Assembly (NCBI GenBank): GCA_020636135.1
Contig: JACJYK010000001.1
Location: forward strand, 2,466,501-2,530,500
DNA length: 64,000 nt
Reading direction: 5' to 3'
Source of the DNA: Lewinellaceae bacterium
GTDB taxonomy: Bacteria; Bacteroidota; Bacteroidia; Chitinophagales; Saprospiraceae
Shown: piece after piece, positions 52,026-61,368 of the stretch
Layout of the letters: the number at the start of each line of letters is the position of its first letter
How positions within the stretch are numbered: position 1 is the stretch's first letter
Translations under genes and position numbers: made by a program
Notes under the pieces: model-generated
The model's input: only the letters and a program-made list of their open reading frames with translations
Told to the model about the DNA's origin: nothing
The model's database searches: none

Positions 52026-52979
52026 TCAAGTTTCCTTGCCGCCCTGGAGGAAGTGCTGGTAGTCATCCAATTCCTGCCATTTGCCTTCGTGAGCCAATCT
52101 CGCCTGTTTGGGCCAGGTGCCCGGATCGGCCAGTTTGTAGCGGTCACCAGCTGCATCCAGGATTTGCTGGATTTTCTCCACGGAGGTGGCAGCCAATGCT
52201 TCCCAGGTTTTGACACCGGCATCATGGAGCAGCCCTTCAATCTTAGGCCCGATGCCTTCGACCAGCTTCAGGTCGTCTTTGGCAAACTTGCGGAGCAATC
52301 CCATTTTAATTAAAAGTTTCTCCACTTTTGAGTCGGTAGGTCCTGTATTTGTATCCCTACCCGTATCAAGTGCTTTCTGCATGTCTATTAACCGGGGCCA
52401 TTCTCCCTTACTTGCCAGAGCTGCCTGGTCTGGCCAGGTCGTCGGATCAATAATCTGATACCTGGTCCCAGATTTATCCAGTAGAGCACGCAGTCCTTCG
52501 GGCGTTTGTGCGGCAAGTGCTGACCAGGTCTTTATTCCATTACTTTTCAGCACTTCATCCATTTTGGGTCCAATTCCCTCGACCACCTGTAAGTTGTCTT
52601 CTTTTAATGCTGCATACATATTTGCCGAGCCCCGCAGCACTTCACCTCCGGCCAGAGAGCTCACGGCGCCACCTACGGCTGCAGAGGCAACCGGGGCTCC
52701 TGCTTTAGGTTTCGACGCCGCCGCAGCCTCCATTTCACGGATACGGCCGCGTAGTGTAGCATTCTCATTTTCCAGAGATTTATATGCTTTCCGGCATTCA
52801 GCCAGGTCTTCTTCCAGTTGTTTGGATTTTTTCCGACAAGCAGCCAGTTCCTCTTCGGCTTGCTTCAACAATCCCTGGAATCTGCCCCAGAGTAACCATC
52901 CCAACAGGAGGCCAATTAAAAAAGGTAGTAACCACATCAACCACCAGGGGACGGAACAGAGTGAAATCAGAAAAAACAT
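52026..52979 (-). CDS. Membrane-anchored protein with duplicated helix-hairpin-helix module
   Basis: A 317-residue protein. The N-terminal transmembrane helix (WWLMWLLPFLIGLLLGWLLW) is followed by a coiled coil (QAEEELAACRKKSKQLEEDL), an Ala/Gly-rich linker and two copies of a module of about 75 residues. The copies begin LQVVEGIGPKMDEVLKSNGI (about residue 130) and LKLVEGIGPKIEGLLHDAGV (about residue 237). Each also has WxALAA and a WP-(D/K)-QA-x-LA-x-(K/E)-G-(E/K)-W stretch. This is the COG3743-type H3TH/HhH domain related to DNA-binding hairpins. It is co-transcribed with the OmpA-family gene (19 nt gap). Its role at the membrane is unknown. Confidence 0.75.
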   Translation of the reverse strand: MFFLISLCSVPWWLMWLLPFLIGLLLGWLLWGRFQGLLKQAEEELAACRKKSKQLEEDLAECRKAYKSLENENATLRGRIREMEAAAASKPKAGAPVASAAVGGAVSSLAGGEVLRGSANMYAALKEDNLQVVEGIGPKMDEVLKSNGIKTWSALAAQTPEGLRALLDKSGTRYQIIDPTTWPDQAALASKGEWPRLIDMQKALDTGRDTNTGPTDSKVEKLLIKMGLLRKFAKDDLKLVEGIGPKIEGLLHDAGVKTWEALAATSVEKIQQILDAAGDRYKLADPGTWPKQARLAHEGKWQELDDYQHFLQGGKET

Positions 52980-52998
52980 AGTCCGTTGATTTTAGGTT

Positions 52999-53844
52999 TT
53001 ATTTAATCAATTCAATTTCTGCACGACGATTCTTTTTACGATTTTCTGCGCTGGTATTAGGAACCATCGGATCATTTTCGCCTTTACTTGCCACTGTGAT
53101 CCGGCCTGGGTCCACACCTAATTTAGTCAGATAATCTCGTACGACCTCTGCCCGCCACATTCCTAAGTGGTAATTACTGGCTTCGGGGCCCAGGTCACAG
53201 GTGTGTCCCGTTATGACCACTTTCTCAGTCGTTTTTGCTAGCCGGTCAGCCATATCCCGGAGGTATTTTTCGATATCCGGATCGTCTATCCGGCGCGTTG
53301 AGTTGTAAGGGAAATAGACGATGGCTTTGTTATCTATTTCCTTGACGGTCTCTTTGAAAACAGCGTAATCAAACCGGGCACTCCGGAATGGATTATCACG
53401 GATCCCTTCCCGGTCAGAGACCAACTCACTGGCAAACTGAAATTTATCATCACTTTCTCCTGGCCATAATTTCATCTTAATGGCATGAGCCCTGGCGATA
53501 CCGAGGTTTTCATAACTGGAATTGTTGGTTTCATCCGCAAAATATTGTCCGGTAATACGCAACTTCTGGTCTGCCTGCATGCTGGAGAGGAGTGAGTCCC
53601 GCAACCGTTCATAACCTGCTCCCAGAATGGGATCATCACTGTTGAAACGGAATAATATCGGGCCTGTTTCCGCGGTGAATGCTGGAGTAGTTACCACCGG
53701 CTTCTCAGGAGCCTCATTGATAATCTTTTCAGTGCCCTGAGTTGTCGAAATCTCACTGGGACAACATTCCTGCTGCATGGAACACATGTAATATCCCAAC
53801 AGGAAATAGAGTATCAGTAAGATAATTATCCATACTGTTCTCAT
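52999..53844 (-). CDS. OmpA-family envelope protein
   Basis: A 281-residue protein with an N-terminal hydrophobic anchor (IIILLILYFLLGYYMCSMQ). A partly degenerate OmpA-like region follows near 60-160, and a canonical C-terminal OmpA domain contains KVVITGHTCDLGPEASNYHL, RAEVVRDYLTKLGVDPGRI and NRKKNRRAEIEL, which bind peptidoglycan. The anchor looks like an uncleaved helix rather than a beta-barrel. It is the first gene of a two-gene operon with the double-HhH membrane protein, suggesting a shared envelope complex. Confidence 0.85.
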   Translation of the reverse strand: MRTVWIIILLILYFLLGYYMCSMQQECCPSEISTTQGTEKIINEAPEKPVVTTPAFTAETGPILFRFNSDDPILGAGYERLRDSLLSSMQADQKLRITGQYFADETNNSSYENLGIARAHAIKMKLWPGESDDKFQFASELVSDREGIRDNPFRSARFDYAVFKETVKEIDNKAIVYFPYNSTRRIDDPDIEKYLRDMADRLAKTTEKVVITGHTCDLGPEASNYHLGMWRAEVVRDYLTKLGVDPGRITVASKGENDPMVPNTSAENRKKNRRAEIELIK

Positions 53845-54087
53845 TCGAAACTGATTTTTAGTGCCTTTAAGATATTAAAAACCACACGATAATTTTCAGT
53901 TCCGATCTAAAATCAAAAAGCCGGAAGCGTGAAATTTATTCAAATATCATGGCGCCGAATGATGAAAGCCTTAAAATTATTGATATGCAATAAATTCATA
54001 TGTATGTAATGCTGCCTTTTCTACGATCTGCTTAAACGTGGGCTTTAGATTTGACGTGAATAGCACACGCTCCAATTCACTGTCCCG

Positions 54088-56064
54088 ATGCCAGCAAAAC
54101 CCAGATATCCGATCCTTCTCTTTACGCTTCCTTTTTTACTAGGAGCCCTGCTGACGAAACTGTTGCCTTCTTCAGTCACCGTACCCCAATCCTATTTTTT
54201 GTGCAGCTTGGGAGTCCTGGCTGTTCTCTCCATTCTGGCCAGGGAACAGCCTGTTTTTGACCGGCTGTTTTGGGGGGCCCTGGCTATTACAGCCCTGAGT
54301 AGTGGCTACTGGTTATTGGAGGATGCGGCCAGAATGCCTGGCCTGGACCGGTTTGACCCACCAAGTGCTGTACGGATAACCGGAAAAGTTGTCCAGCGAA
54401 ATGAAACGTCGAACGGACAGTTTCTTGTCATCAGAAGCCAATCAGTGCTAATGGAAGGAATGGAGCCTGTACGCTGCAACGATCTATTACAAATTTATGT
54501 GCCCGGCAATAAGGTTCTTCCCCTGTCGAGCTTGATCACCTGTCAGGGCAGCCTACAAAGGCAATCTCCCAGCGCCTCCTTTGAACCGGTGAATTGGTTC
54601 GCGATACGTGAAATGCAGGGGATCAATCACATCATGTGGATCCGGGATACCTCCCAGATTACCTTGCTTCATACTTCAAAGTTGCATGCATGGGCAATGC
54701 AATTCAATCAACTGCTGGCAGAGAGGATTCATCTGGGGGTAAGTGCTCCAAGCAATCAGATTCTTGAAGCAATGATTTTGGGAAATAAATCAGTCCTGGA
54801 TCCTTCGGTGAAACAGGTATTCAGGGAATCCGGAACTGCACATGTCCTGGCTATTTCCGGCCTTCACGCTGGAATCCTTTACGTTTTTTTGTTGTGGATT
54901 TTTCGTCTTGCCGGATTGTCGTTAGGCTACCGCGGCATGGTTCCGGTTGCCTTAGCCATCACAGGACTCTGGGTGTACGCTTTCCTCACCGGGCTTCAGC
55001 CACCAATCCTACGAACAGCCTTTTTATTATCCCTTTTGCAAATAGGCAGGATGTTTTTCCGGGAAATCTCAACCCTGACGTTACTCACAGTCATTGCAGT
55101 CGGATTCCTCCTTTTTGATCCTCTGTTGTTATGGAATACCGGATTTGAGCTATCCTTTCTTGCTGTGGGCGGGATCTTGTTGTTTTATCCACGACTCATG
55201 CGCCTTGTAAAAGGCCGGTCTGCCGTTATTCGTTATCTCTGGGGTTTAACGAGTGTTTCCATTGCCGCACAGGCCCTGATTCTGCCAATTCTTTTATTCC
55301 AATTTCACTACTTTCCTTCTTACTTCGTTCTGACCTCCCTATTTGCTGTGCCTTTGACCGGTCTAATCCTGACCGGAAGTTTTGGGACGCTCCTGCTGGG
55401 TGCCTTGATTCCCTGGATCAATGTCTGGGGATGGAAAGGAGTCGACCTGCTGACTGGGTGGCTTTACAAGAGTCTGAATTTTTTCCAGCAACTGCCAGCT
55501 TCCTACTTAGGCCCGTTTCATATACCAGGTATTGCGCTAATCCCACTTACTGCTGTATTGTTGTTATTCCTCTATTCCATATTGTACCAGCCACGTTATC
55601 CTGCTACCACAACCGGATTCCTGCTAATGGCTGCGATCACCGCTTACCTCAGCTTTGAGGCACAACCAAAAGTTATGGCTGAATACCTTGATGGAAGAGT
55701 TATCGTCCATTTTTCGGACTCCCCCTATTGCTACGACTGGGTTCTGCGAAGAACTTCATCAGAAAATGCAAAATCCGCTGAGGAGGGAAGTGAAGCGGAA
55801 TTCCATCAGGCATATAATAAGGTCCGGGTCCTGCTTCCGGATCAGTTTCAAAACCATGAAATATGGAAATACCGGGACCTGGTTTTGTTCAACGGTCACA
55901 CCTATGCAACGGAAAATCTGGTTCATACCATGGCTGCTACCACTCTTTCGCAGGCCATCTTCTTTTCATCTGTCAGGGAACAGGCCTGCAGCCATAAAAG
56001 AGATCAACTTGATGTTTTCTGTCCTGAAAGGCTCCATAAAGAAGGTTATCAATGGATCGAATAA
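54088..56064 (+). CDS. comEC: ComEC/Rec2-family DNA-uptake channel
   Basis: Transports single-stranded DNA across the inner membrane during natural transformation. The 658-residue protein has N-terminal helices, a DUF4131 segment (VRITGKVVQRNETSNGQFLV) and the Competence core with SGTAHVLAISGLHAGILYVF and GLQPPILRTAFLLSLLQIGR. About ten further helices follow. The metallo-beta-lactamase-like domain of many ComEC proteins is absent: the C-terminal 130 residues contain no HxHxDH motif. It overlaps the next gene, which encodes a ComEA-like protein, by 13 nt. Confidence 0.92.
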   Translation: MPAKPRYPILLFTLPFLLGALLTKLLPSSVTVPQSYFLCSLGVLAVLSILAREQPVFDRLFWGALAITALSSGYWLLEDAARMPGLDRFDPPSAVRITGKVVQRNETSNGQFLVIRSQSVLMEGMEPVRCNDLLQIYVPGNKVLPLSSLITCQGSLQRQSPSASFEPVNWFAIREMQGINHIMWIRDTSQITLLHTSKLHAWAMQFNQLLAERIHLGVSAPSNQILEAMILGNKSVLDPSVKQVFRESGTAHVLAISGLHAGILYVFLLWIFRLAGLSLGYRGMVPVALAITGLWVYAFLTGLQPPILRTAFLLSLLQIGRMFFREISTLTLLTVIAVGFLLFDPLLLWNTGFELSFLAVGGILLFYPRLMRLVKGRSAVIRYLWGLTSVSIAAQALILPILLFQFHYFPSYFVLTSLFAVPLTGLILTGSFGTLLLGALIPWINVWGWKGVDLLTGWLYKSLNFFQQLPASYLGPFHIPGIALIPLTAVLLLFLYSILYQPRYPATTTGFLLMAAITAYLSFEAQPKVMAEYLDGRVIVHFSDSPYCYDWVLRRTSSENAKSAEEGSEAEFHQAYNKVRVLLPDQFQNHEIWKYRDLVLFNGHTYATENLVHTMAATTLSQAIFFSSVREQACSHKRDQLDVFCPERLHKEGYQWIE

Positions 56065-56939
56065 AACCTATCAAACCAACATTCACCCGGCATCAGCGGG
56101 ACCGGACGGCAGGATTGATTCTGACGGCTGTGGCTCTTGCAGCTATGGCGTGGTATCATTTCAATCACCAAATCCGTCCGTTACGAGAAAAGGAAATGCT
56201 TGCCCTGGTTGAAACTGCAAAAGCATACTACGATTCACTGGATGCGGCCGCCGGGTTCGATGGCCAGCAATTCCCAAAAACCATCATCCTAAGACCAGAG
56301 AACAGCAAACCGGAACATGGAAAAGAGTACATTGAAAACAAGGATGAAAACAACCGGGATCCGGATGCCCTGGCAGGTAGTCATAGCGATACTTCTTTAA
56401 CCTCATCGACCGATAAAATAACACACAGTTCCGGGATCAAATCCGTGGCTCATCCGCCTTCCACATTTACAGGTGCATCAGTAAATAAAATTACACCGCG
56501 AAAAATCCTTCCGGTTGACATCAATCGATCGGAAGCGTTGGACTGGGAAAGCCTTCCCGGGATAGGCCCGTATTATGCCAGTAAGATCATTGAATTCCGG
56601 GAGAGACTGGGTGGGTTTTACAGTAAGGACCAGGTGCAGGAGACCTGGCAGTTGCCGGATTCCACATTCCGCAAGATCCTGCCTTATCTGCAGGAATCAC
56701 CCATCATGCGATTCATCGATCTGAACGACGTGGATATACCTACCCTGGCCAACCATCCTTACCTTACCTGGAAAGATGCCAAATTAATAGTCCGGTACAG
56801 GCAGCAACATGGAAGGTATTTGTTCATCGAAGACCTGCTCAATATCCATGCCTTCGATAGTTCTTATCTGAACCGGGTGATGCCCTATTTTCAGGTAAAA
56901 CAAACCGCTCCCCCGATCACCTCTGGTGTAGGAAGCTGA
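56052..56939 (+). CDS. ComEA-like helix-hairpin-helix protein
   Basis: A 295-residue protein with a membrane anchor (LILTAVALAAMAWYHFNHQ) and a polar, low-complexity linker of about 100 residues. A C-terminal region holds repeated HhH motifs, such as LDWESLPGIGPYYASKIIEF (about residue 167) and DLNDVDIPTLANHPYLTWKD. ComEA-type proteins bind incoming double-stranded DNA and pass it to ComEC. Overlap with comEC by 13 nt strongly supports that partnership. It is longer than typical ComEA (about 200 residues). Confidence 0.85.
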   Translation: MDRIKPIKPTFTRHQRDRTAGLILTAVALAAMAWYHFNHQIRPLREKEMLALVETAKAYYDSLDAAAGFDGQQFPKTIILRPENSKPEHGKEYIENKDENNRDPDALAGSHSDTSLTSSTDKITHSSGIKSVAHPPSTFTGASVNKITPRKILPVDINRSEALDWESLPGIGPYYASKIIEFRERLGGFYSKDQVQETWQLPDSTFRKILPYLQESPIMRFIDLNDVDIPTLANHPYLTWKDAKLIVRYRQQHGRYLFIEDLLNIHAFDSSYLNRVMPYFQVKQTAPPITSGVGS

Positions 56940-57050
56940 TCTAGGCCCTGAAAAATAATTTTCACCGGTATCGGTTGTGCAGCTCAACCCCCACCAGCAT
57001 TTCCTGTTAGTAATGGATATTTGATGTATCATTGCAATGAGAATTCACGT

Positions 57051-58850
57051 ATGGTGAAGAACCTGGCTGCACTAAATCATTATATTTTACGATACAAATG
57101 GAAATTTCTACTGGGATTTCTGTTTGTCGCCCTGTCCAATTATTTCAATGTCCTTCAACCGCAGATGGTGCGCCAGGCTCTGGACCTGGTGGTTCAAAAT
57201 ATCAGTCTTTACCGGATGCAACAGGGCTTTGTACATCAATCGGAATTGTACAAATCCATTGGAACCGGGTTATTGATTTTTGGCCTGTTGGTTATTCTGT
57301 TTGCCATCCTGATGGGATTCTTCATGTATTGGATGCGGCAGACCATTATTGTCATGTCCCGGTTGATCGAATACGACATCCGCAAGGACATCTATCTGCA
57401 TTACCAGACCCTGGACCAGGCCTTTTTCCGCAGGAATAAGACCGGTGATCTGATGGCCAGGATCACGGAAGATGTGTCAAAAGTACGGATGTATCTGGGC
57501 CCAGGGATACTATATGCCATGAACCTGGTGACGCTTTTTGTGCTGGTTGTCGGCAGCATGGTTAAAGTCAACCTCGAGCTGACAATCTACACCCTGGCTC
57601 CGCTCCCCTTCTTGTCTGTTTCGATTTATTACATCAGCAACATCATCAACCGGAAGTCCGAAGTCATCCAGCGGCAACTATCAAGATTGAATAGTATAGC
57701 CCAGGAGATGTATTCCGGAATACGGGTGGTCAAATCCTATGTCCAGGAGAAATTTCTGGTTAAATACTTTGATCAGGAATGCCGGGACTATCAGGAGAAG
57801 AGTATGCAAATGGTCACCGTTGATGCGTTGTTTTTCCCAATCATCATTTTTTTCATTGGCATTTCATCTGTCCTGTCCATCTACATTGGAGGAATCAAAG
57901 TCAATCAAGGCCTGATCACGGCAGGTAATATCGCAGAATTTGTCATTTACATCAATATGCTCACCTGGCCGGTTACCGCCATCGGTTGGATCGCATCCAT
58001 CGTACAACAAGCCGAGGCTTCACAAAAACGGCTCAATGAATTTCTCGATACCGAATCAACCATTAAAAACCCTGAAGTTGGCCCGCACCGGTTAAGTGGT
58101 GAAGTCCAGTTTGACCAGGTATCATTTGTCTATCCGGACACCGGTGTAGATGCCCTGAAAAAAGTGACTTTCCGGCTTAAGCCCGGCGAAAAGCTGGCCA
58201 TTTTAGGAAGGACCGGATCAGGCAAGAGTACCATCTGTGATTTGCTACTGAGAATGTATGACGTAACGGAAGGAAGTATTAAGCTGGATGGAAGCGACCT
58301 GCGCGAACTGCGGCTGGAAGATATCCGGAAGAATATTGCCTACGTACCTCAGGATGTATTCCTTTTTTCGGACACCATTGCCGATAATATCAGTTTTGGT
58401 CTCGATGCCAATCCTCCGGAGGAAGTCCTGGATCGTTATTCCGAATACGCCTCGGTCCGTGAAGAGATTGATTCACTCCCCAATCGCTACAATTCCATGG
58501 TTGGTGAACGGGGTGTTACTTTATCAGGCGGTCAAAAACAACGCATTTCCATCGCCCGGGCCCTCATCAAGGACCCCAAGATCGTGGTTCTGGATGACTG
58601 CCTGTCTGCCGTAGATACCAAAACAGAAAGACAGATACTCGACCACCTGCAATCCGGGCTCTCCCGGAAGACTGTCATCATGGTAACCCACCGGGTTACC
58701 GGTATTACCAACTTCGATCACATCCTCGTGCTGGACAAAGGCCGGGTCGTGGAATATGGAAACCATGATACGCTGTATTCCCGTCAGGGTTATTATTTCA
58801 AAATGGTGGAACAACAAAGACTGGAAGAAGAACAAATTAAATTGCAGTGA
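57051..58850 (+). CDS. ABC exporter, half-transporter (lipid/multidrug type)
   Basis: About 599 residues from ATG 57051 (MVKNLAALNHYILRYKWK). A TTG at 57021 and an ATG at 57024 are alternatives. Six transmembrane helices are followed by an ATPase domain: Walker A GRTGSGKS, signature LSGGQKQRISIARALI, Walker B IVVLDDCLSAVDT and the H-loop VTHRVT. In the Walker B region the usual DEATS is replaced by DDCLS, so the catalytic glutamate position reads Asp, as seen in asymmetric exporters. It follows the competence genes on the same strand after 111 nt. The substrate is unknown. Confidence 0.9.
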   Translation: MVKNLAALNHYILRYKWKFLLGFLFVALSNYFNVLQPQMVRQALDLVVQNISLYRMQQGFVHQSELYKSIGTGLLIFGLLVILFAILMGFFMYWMRQTIIVMSRLIEYDIRKDIYLHYQTLDQAFFRRNKTGDLMARITEDVSKVRMYLGPGILYAMNLVTLFVLVVGSMVKVNLELTIYTLAPLPFLSVSIYYISNIINRKSEVIQRQLSRLNSIAQEMYSGIRVVKSYVQEKFLVKYFDQECRDYQEKSMQMVTVDALFFPIIIFFIGISSVLSIYIGGIKVNQGLITAGNIAEFVIYINMLTWPVTAIGWIASIVQQAEASQKRLNEFLDTESTIKNPEVGPHRLSGEVQFDQVSFVYPDTGVDALKKVTFRLKPGEKLAILGRTGSGKSTICDLLLRMYDVTEGSIKLDGSDLRELRLEDIRKNIAYVPQDVFLFSDTIADNISFGLDANPPEEVLDRYSEYASVREEIDSLPNRYNSMVGERGVTLSGGQKQRISIARALIKDPKIVVLDDCLSAVDTKTERQILDHLQSGLSRKTVIMVTHRVTGITNFDHILVLDKGRVVEYGNHDTLYSRQGYYFKMVEQQRLEEEQIKLQ

Positions 58851-58915
58851 ATTAGGACATATCCACAGAATTTTTAATTTTGTTAACAAATGATTGCTAA
58901 TCAAAATGGAACACC

Positions 58916-59278
58916 GTGGATAACGAAAGGTCAGGACGAAGATTTGAAAGCGTATACTCGACAAAAGTAAGAGCTGGAAGAAGAAGAACTTATTTTTTTG
59001 ATGTACGGAAAACCAAAGGTGAGGATTTCTACATTACGCTTACCGAGAGTACTAAAAAATTCAACGATGGAGGCTACGAGCGGCATAAAATTTTCCTGTA
59101 CAAAGAAGATTTTAACCGTTTTTTGGCGGCACTTGAGGATACTATACAGCATGTAAAGACCTCCTTGATGCCAGATTACGATTACGATGAATTCGATCAT
59201 CAGTACGAAGAAGACTCCGAAAACAACATGGATGATACCAATGAAAATTCGACGGCTGAAGAAGATATGAATTGGTAG
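58916..59278 (+). CDS. DUF3276/PUR-alpha-like nucleic-acid-binding protein
   Basis: A 120-residue protein with core VRAGRRRTYFFDVRKTKGED and ITLTESTKKF, the PUR-alpha-like repeat typical of Bacteroidota DUF3276 proteins that bind single-stranded DNA or RNA, and an acidic tail rich in Asp/Glu/Asn. The start must be GTG 58916, because the nearby ATG at 58906 is in another frame and runs for only five codons, ending at 58923 just inside the gene. The gene is monocistronic, and a hairpin at 59369 follows it. Confidence 0.85.
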   Translation: MDNERSGRRFESVYSTKVRAGRRRTYFFDVRKTKGEDFYITLTESTKKFNDGGYERHKIFLYKEDFNRFLAALEDTIQHVKTSLMPDYDYDEFDHQYEEDSENNMDDTNENSTAEEDMNW

Positions 59279-59368
59279 TGACTTCCTTATTCCCAGTTAT
59301 CACCACTAGCAATGGTCCTTTATCCGGACAGTATTGAAATTGCTGACCGATAAATAAAATCATACGTT

Positions 59369-59404
59369 AATTGCCTTTCAATTTCAACTTTGGAAGGCAA
59401 TTTT
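59369..59404 (+). terminator. Hairpin with T-tract upstream of the MoeB-like gene
   Basis: AATTGCCTTTCAA pairs with TTGGAAGGCAATT (one G-T pair) and is followed by TTTTGTTT. It fits a terminator of the DUF3276 gene, or a leader hairpin ending 12 nt before the next ATG. Confidence 0.65.
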
Positions 59405-59415
59405 GTTTATTAGAT

Positions 59416-60567
59416 ATGGCTCATTCAAATCTCGATAGTACGGAGCGATACATCCGGCAAATGAATCTGCCGGATATTGGTTTGGCTGGACAAGAACGGT
59501 TGGCCAAGGCTAAAGTGCTGATCGTTGGAGCCGGTGGTCTTGGTGTCCCTAATCTGCAGTATCTGGCGGCCGCAGGGGTTGGCCACATTGGGCTGGTTGA
59601 TGGGGATAAGGTAAGTCTGAGCAATCTGCACCGGCAAGTCCTTTACCGGGAGGCAGATGTCCACAAATCCAAGGTTCAGGTAGCAACCCAACATCTTATG
59701 GATTTGAATCATCAGATCCAGATAACTCCCTACCAGACTTACCTTGACCGGGATAATATCCTTGAATTGTTCGGCGGATACGATGTGGTCATTGATGGCA
59801 CCGACAAGATACCGGTGAGATATCTCATCAACGATGCCTGTTACCGCCTGGGTATTCCGTTTATCTACGGGTCCATCTATCGCTACGATGGCCAGGTAGC
59901 CGTATTCAATGTATTGATGGAAGATGGCAGCAGAAGCACCAATTACCGGGATGTTTTCCCTACTCCACCGCCACCGAATGCCATACCGGACTGCAACGAT
60001 GGCGGGGTTATCGGCCCTCTTCCCGGCATTGTAGGCAGTATTCAGGCATTTCAAGCTTTACAATACCTGCTGACAAGTCGTTGCAGCCTGGTCAACACCC
60101 TGCTCACCATTGATGCTGCGACCATGGATTTCCGTCACATCCGCGTTAAAGTACTGGAGGCGAATCCCCTTTACCAACGGGAGCCGGAAGATACACCACT
60201 GATCGACTACGATGCCTTTTGCAAACAAACCTCAATACTCAATCAACCTATGAAATCAGTTAATGTAAAGCAGCTGAAGCTGATGCTGGATGCTGGTGAA
60301 GACATTCAGGTTATCGATGTCCGCGAACCGTATGAATACGATATCGTGAACATCGGAGCTATCCTGATGCCAATGAGCCAGATCGGCAACTATGTGGATG
60401 AAATACTAAAGGACAAACCGGTGATCGTCCATTGCCGCAGTGGTAAACGCAGTGGCGATATCATCCAGTGGCTCGAGTCCGAATACGGGTACGACAACCT
60501 GTACAATCTGGAAGGTGGAATCCTGGCCTGGGCGGACGAGATCGATCCGTCACTCTCCAAATACTAA
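59416..60567 (+). CDS. MoeB/ThiF-like E1 adenylating enzyme fused to rhodanese
   Basis: Activates a ubiquitin-like sulfur carrier (MoaD or ThiS type) by C-terminal adenylation, then the rhodanese domain supplies sulfur. From ATG 59416 (MAHSNLDSTERYIRQMNLPD) it has about 383 residues. The ATP loop is VGAGGLG at 37-43, and the catalytic Asp/Arg region is VDGDKVSLSNLHRQVLY. FPTPPPPNAIPDCNDGGVIG contains the conserved Cys, and the rhodanese loop is VIVHCRSGKRSG. The zinc cysteine pairs of MoeB are absent (NYRDVFP replaces CYRCLFP). No moaD or thiS gene is beside it. Confidence 0.88.
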   Translation: MAHSNLDSTERYIRQMNLPDIGLAGQERLAKAKVLIVGAGGLGVPNLQYLAAAGVGHIGLVDGDKVSLSNLHRQVLYREADVHKSKVQVATQHLMDLNHQIQITPYQTYLDRDNILELFGGYDVVIDGTDKIPVRYLINDACYRLGIPFIYGSIYRYDGQVAVFNVLMEDGSRSTNYRDVFPTPPPPNAIPDCNDGGVIGPLPGIVGSIQAFQALQYLLTSRCSLVNTLLTIDAATMDFRHIRVKVLEANPLYQREPEDTPLIDYDAFCKQTSILNQPMKSVNVKQLKLMLDAGEDIQVIDVREPYEYDIVNIGAILMPMSQIGNYVDEILKDKPVIVHCRSGKRSGDIIQWLESEYGYDNLYNLEGGILAWADEIDPSLSKY

Positions 60568-60608
60568 GACTTTTTATTCCTCATTCAATAACCTAAATTA
60601 ATTACACT

Positions 60609-61247
60609 ATGTCAGTAAAGCTTGGAGAAGCAGCTCCTAATTTTAAAGCTAAGACGACCCAGGGCGACCTGGATTTCTACGATTATCTGGGTGAATCCTG
60701 GGGTGTTTTATTTTCGCATCCTGCGGATTTCACTCCGGTCTGTACGACTGAATTAGGCACCGTTGCCCGGCTGAAGCCGGAATTTGACAAACGGAATGTC
60801 AAAGTGATCGCATTAAGTGTCGATCCACTGGATTCGCACATGCAATGGCTCGGAGACATCGAGGAGACACAGCACACCACGATGAATTATCCCGTGATAG
60901 CCGATGAAAGCCAGGAGATAGCCCAGAAGTACGACATGATCCATCCGGGGGCCAAAGAAAAGGCCACAGTGCGTTCGGTCTTTGTGATTGGCCCGGATAA
61001 GAAAGTTAAATTGACGTTGACCTATCCGCCATCAACCGGACGTAATTTCCAGGAGATCCTGCGGGTCATCGATTCCTTGCAATTGACCGCCTACCATAGC
61101 GTAGCAACTCCTGCTGATTGGGTGGATGGTGAAGAGGTGGTGATCCTGCCTTCTGTGAAGGACGAGGACATCCCGGCAAAATTCCCTAAGGGGTATACGA
61201 AAATTAAACCTTACCTGCGGATGACTCCGCAACCGAACAAAGACTAA
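60609..61247 (+). CDS. 1-Cys peroxiredoxin (Prx6 type)
   Basis: Reduces hydrogen peroxide and organic peroxides in the cytoplasm. The peroxidatic cysteine is C45 in SHPADFTPVCTTELG. The 212-residue length, the long C-terminal extension with DWVDGEEVVILPSVKDED, and the lack of a clear resolving cysteine place it in the Prx6/1-Cys class. It follows the MoeB-like gene by 42 nt and has a strong terminator after its stop. Confidence 0.94.
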   Translation: MSVKLGEAAPNFKAKTTQGDLDFYDYLGESWGVLFSHPADFTPVCTTELGTVARLKPEFDKRNVKVIALSVDPLDSHMQWLGDIEETQHTTMNYPVIADESQEIAQKYDMIHPGAKEKATVRSVFVIGPDKKVKLTLTYPPSTGRNFQEILRVIDSLQLTAYHSVATPADWVDGEEVVILPSVKDEDIPAKFPKGYTKIKPYLRMTPQPNKD

Positions 61248-61254
61248 ATGTTCG

Positions 61255-61290
61255 ACCGGGATGCTGTGTAAGCATCCCGGTTTTATTTTA
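61255..61290 (+). terminator. Terminator of peroxiredoxin gene
   Basis: ACCGGGATGCT and AGCATCCCGGT form an 11-bp perfect stem with loop GTGTA, followed by TTTTATTTTA. This is a strong intrinsic terminator 7 nt after the stop. Confidence 0.93.
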
Positions 61291-61368
61291 ACCAAGAATC
61301 CACACCAACTTCCTTATAAATGCTCAATAAGAAAGTGGAATCTGATGATTTCAGGCTTAAAATCAGGA

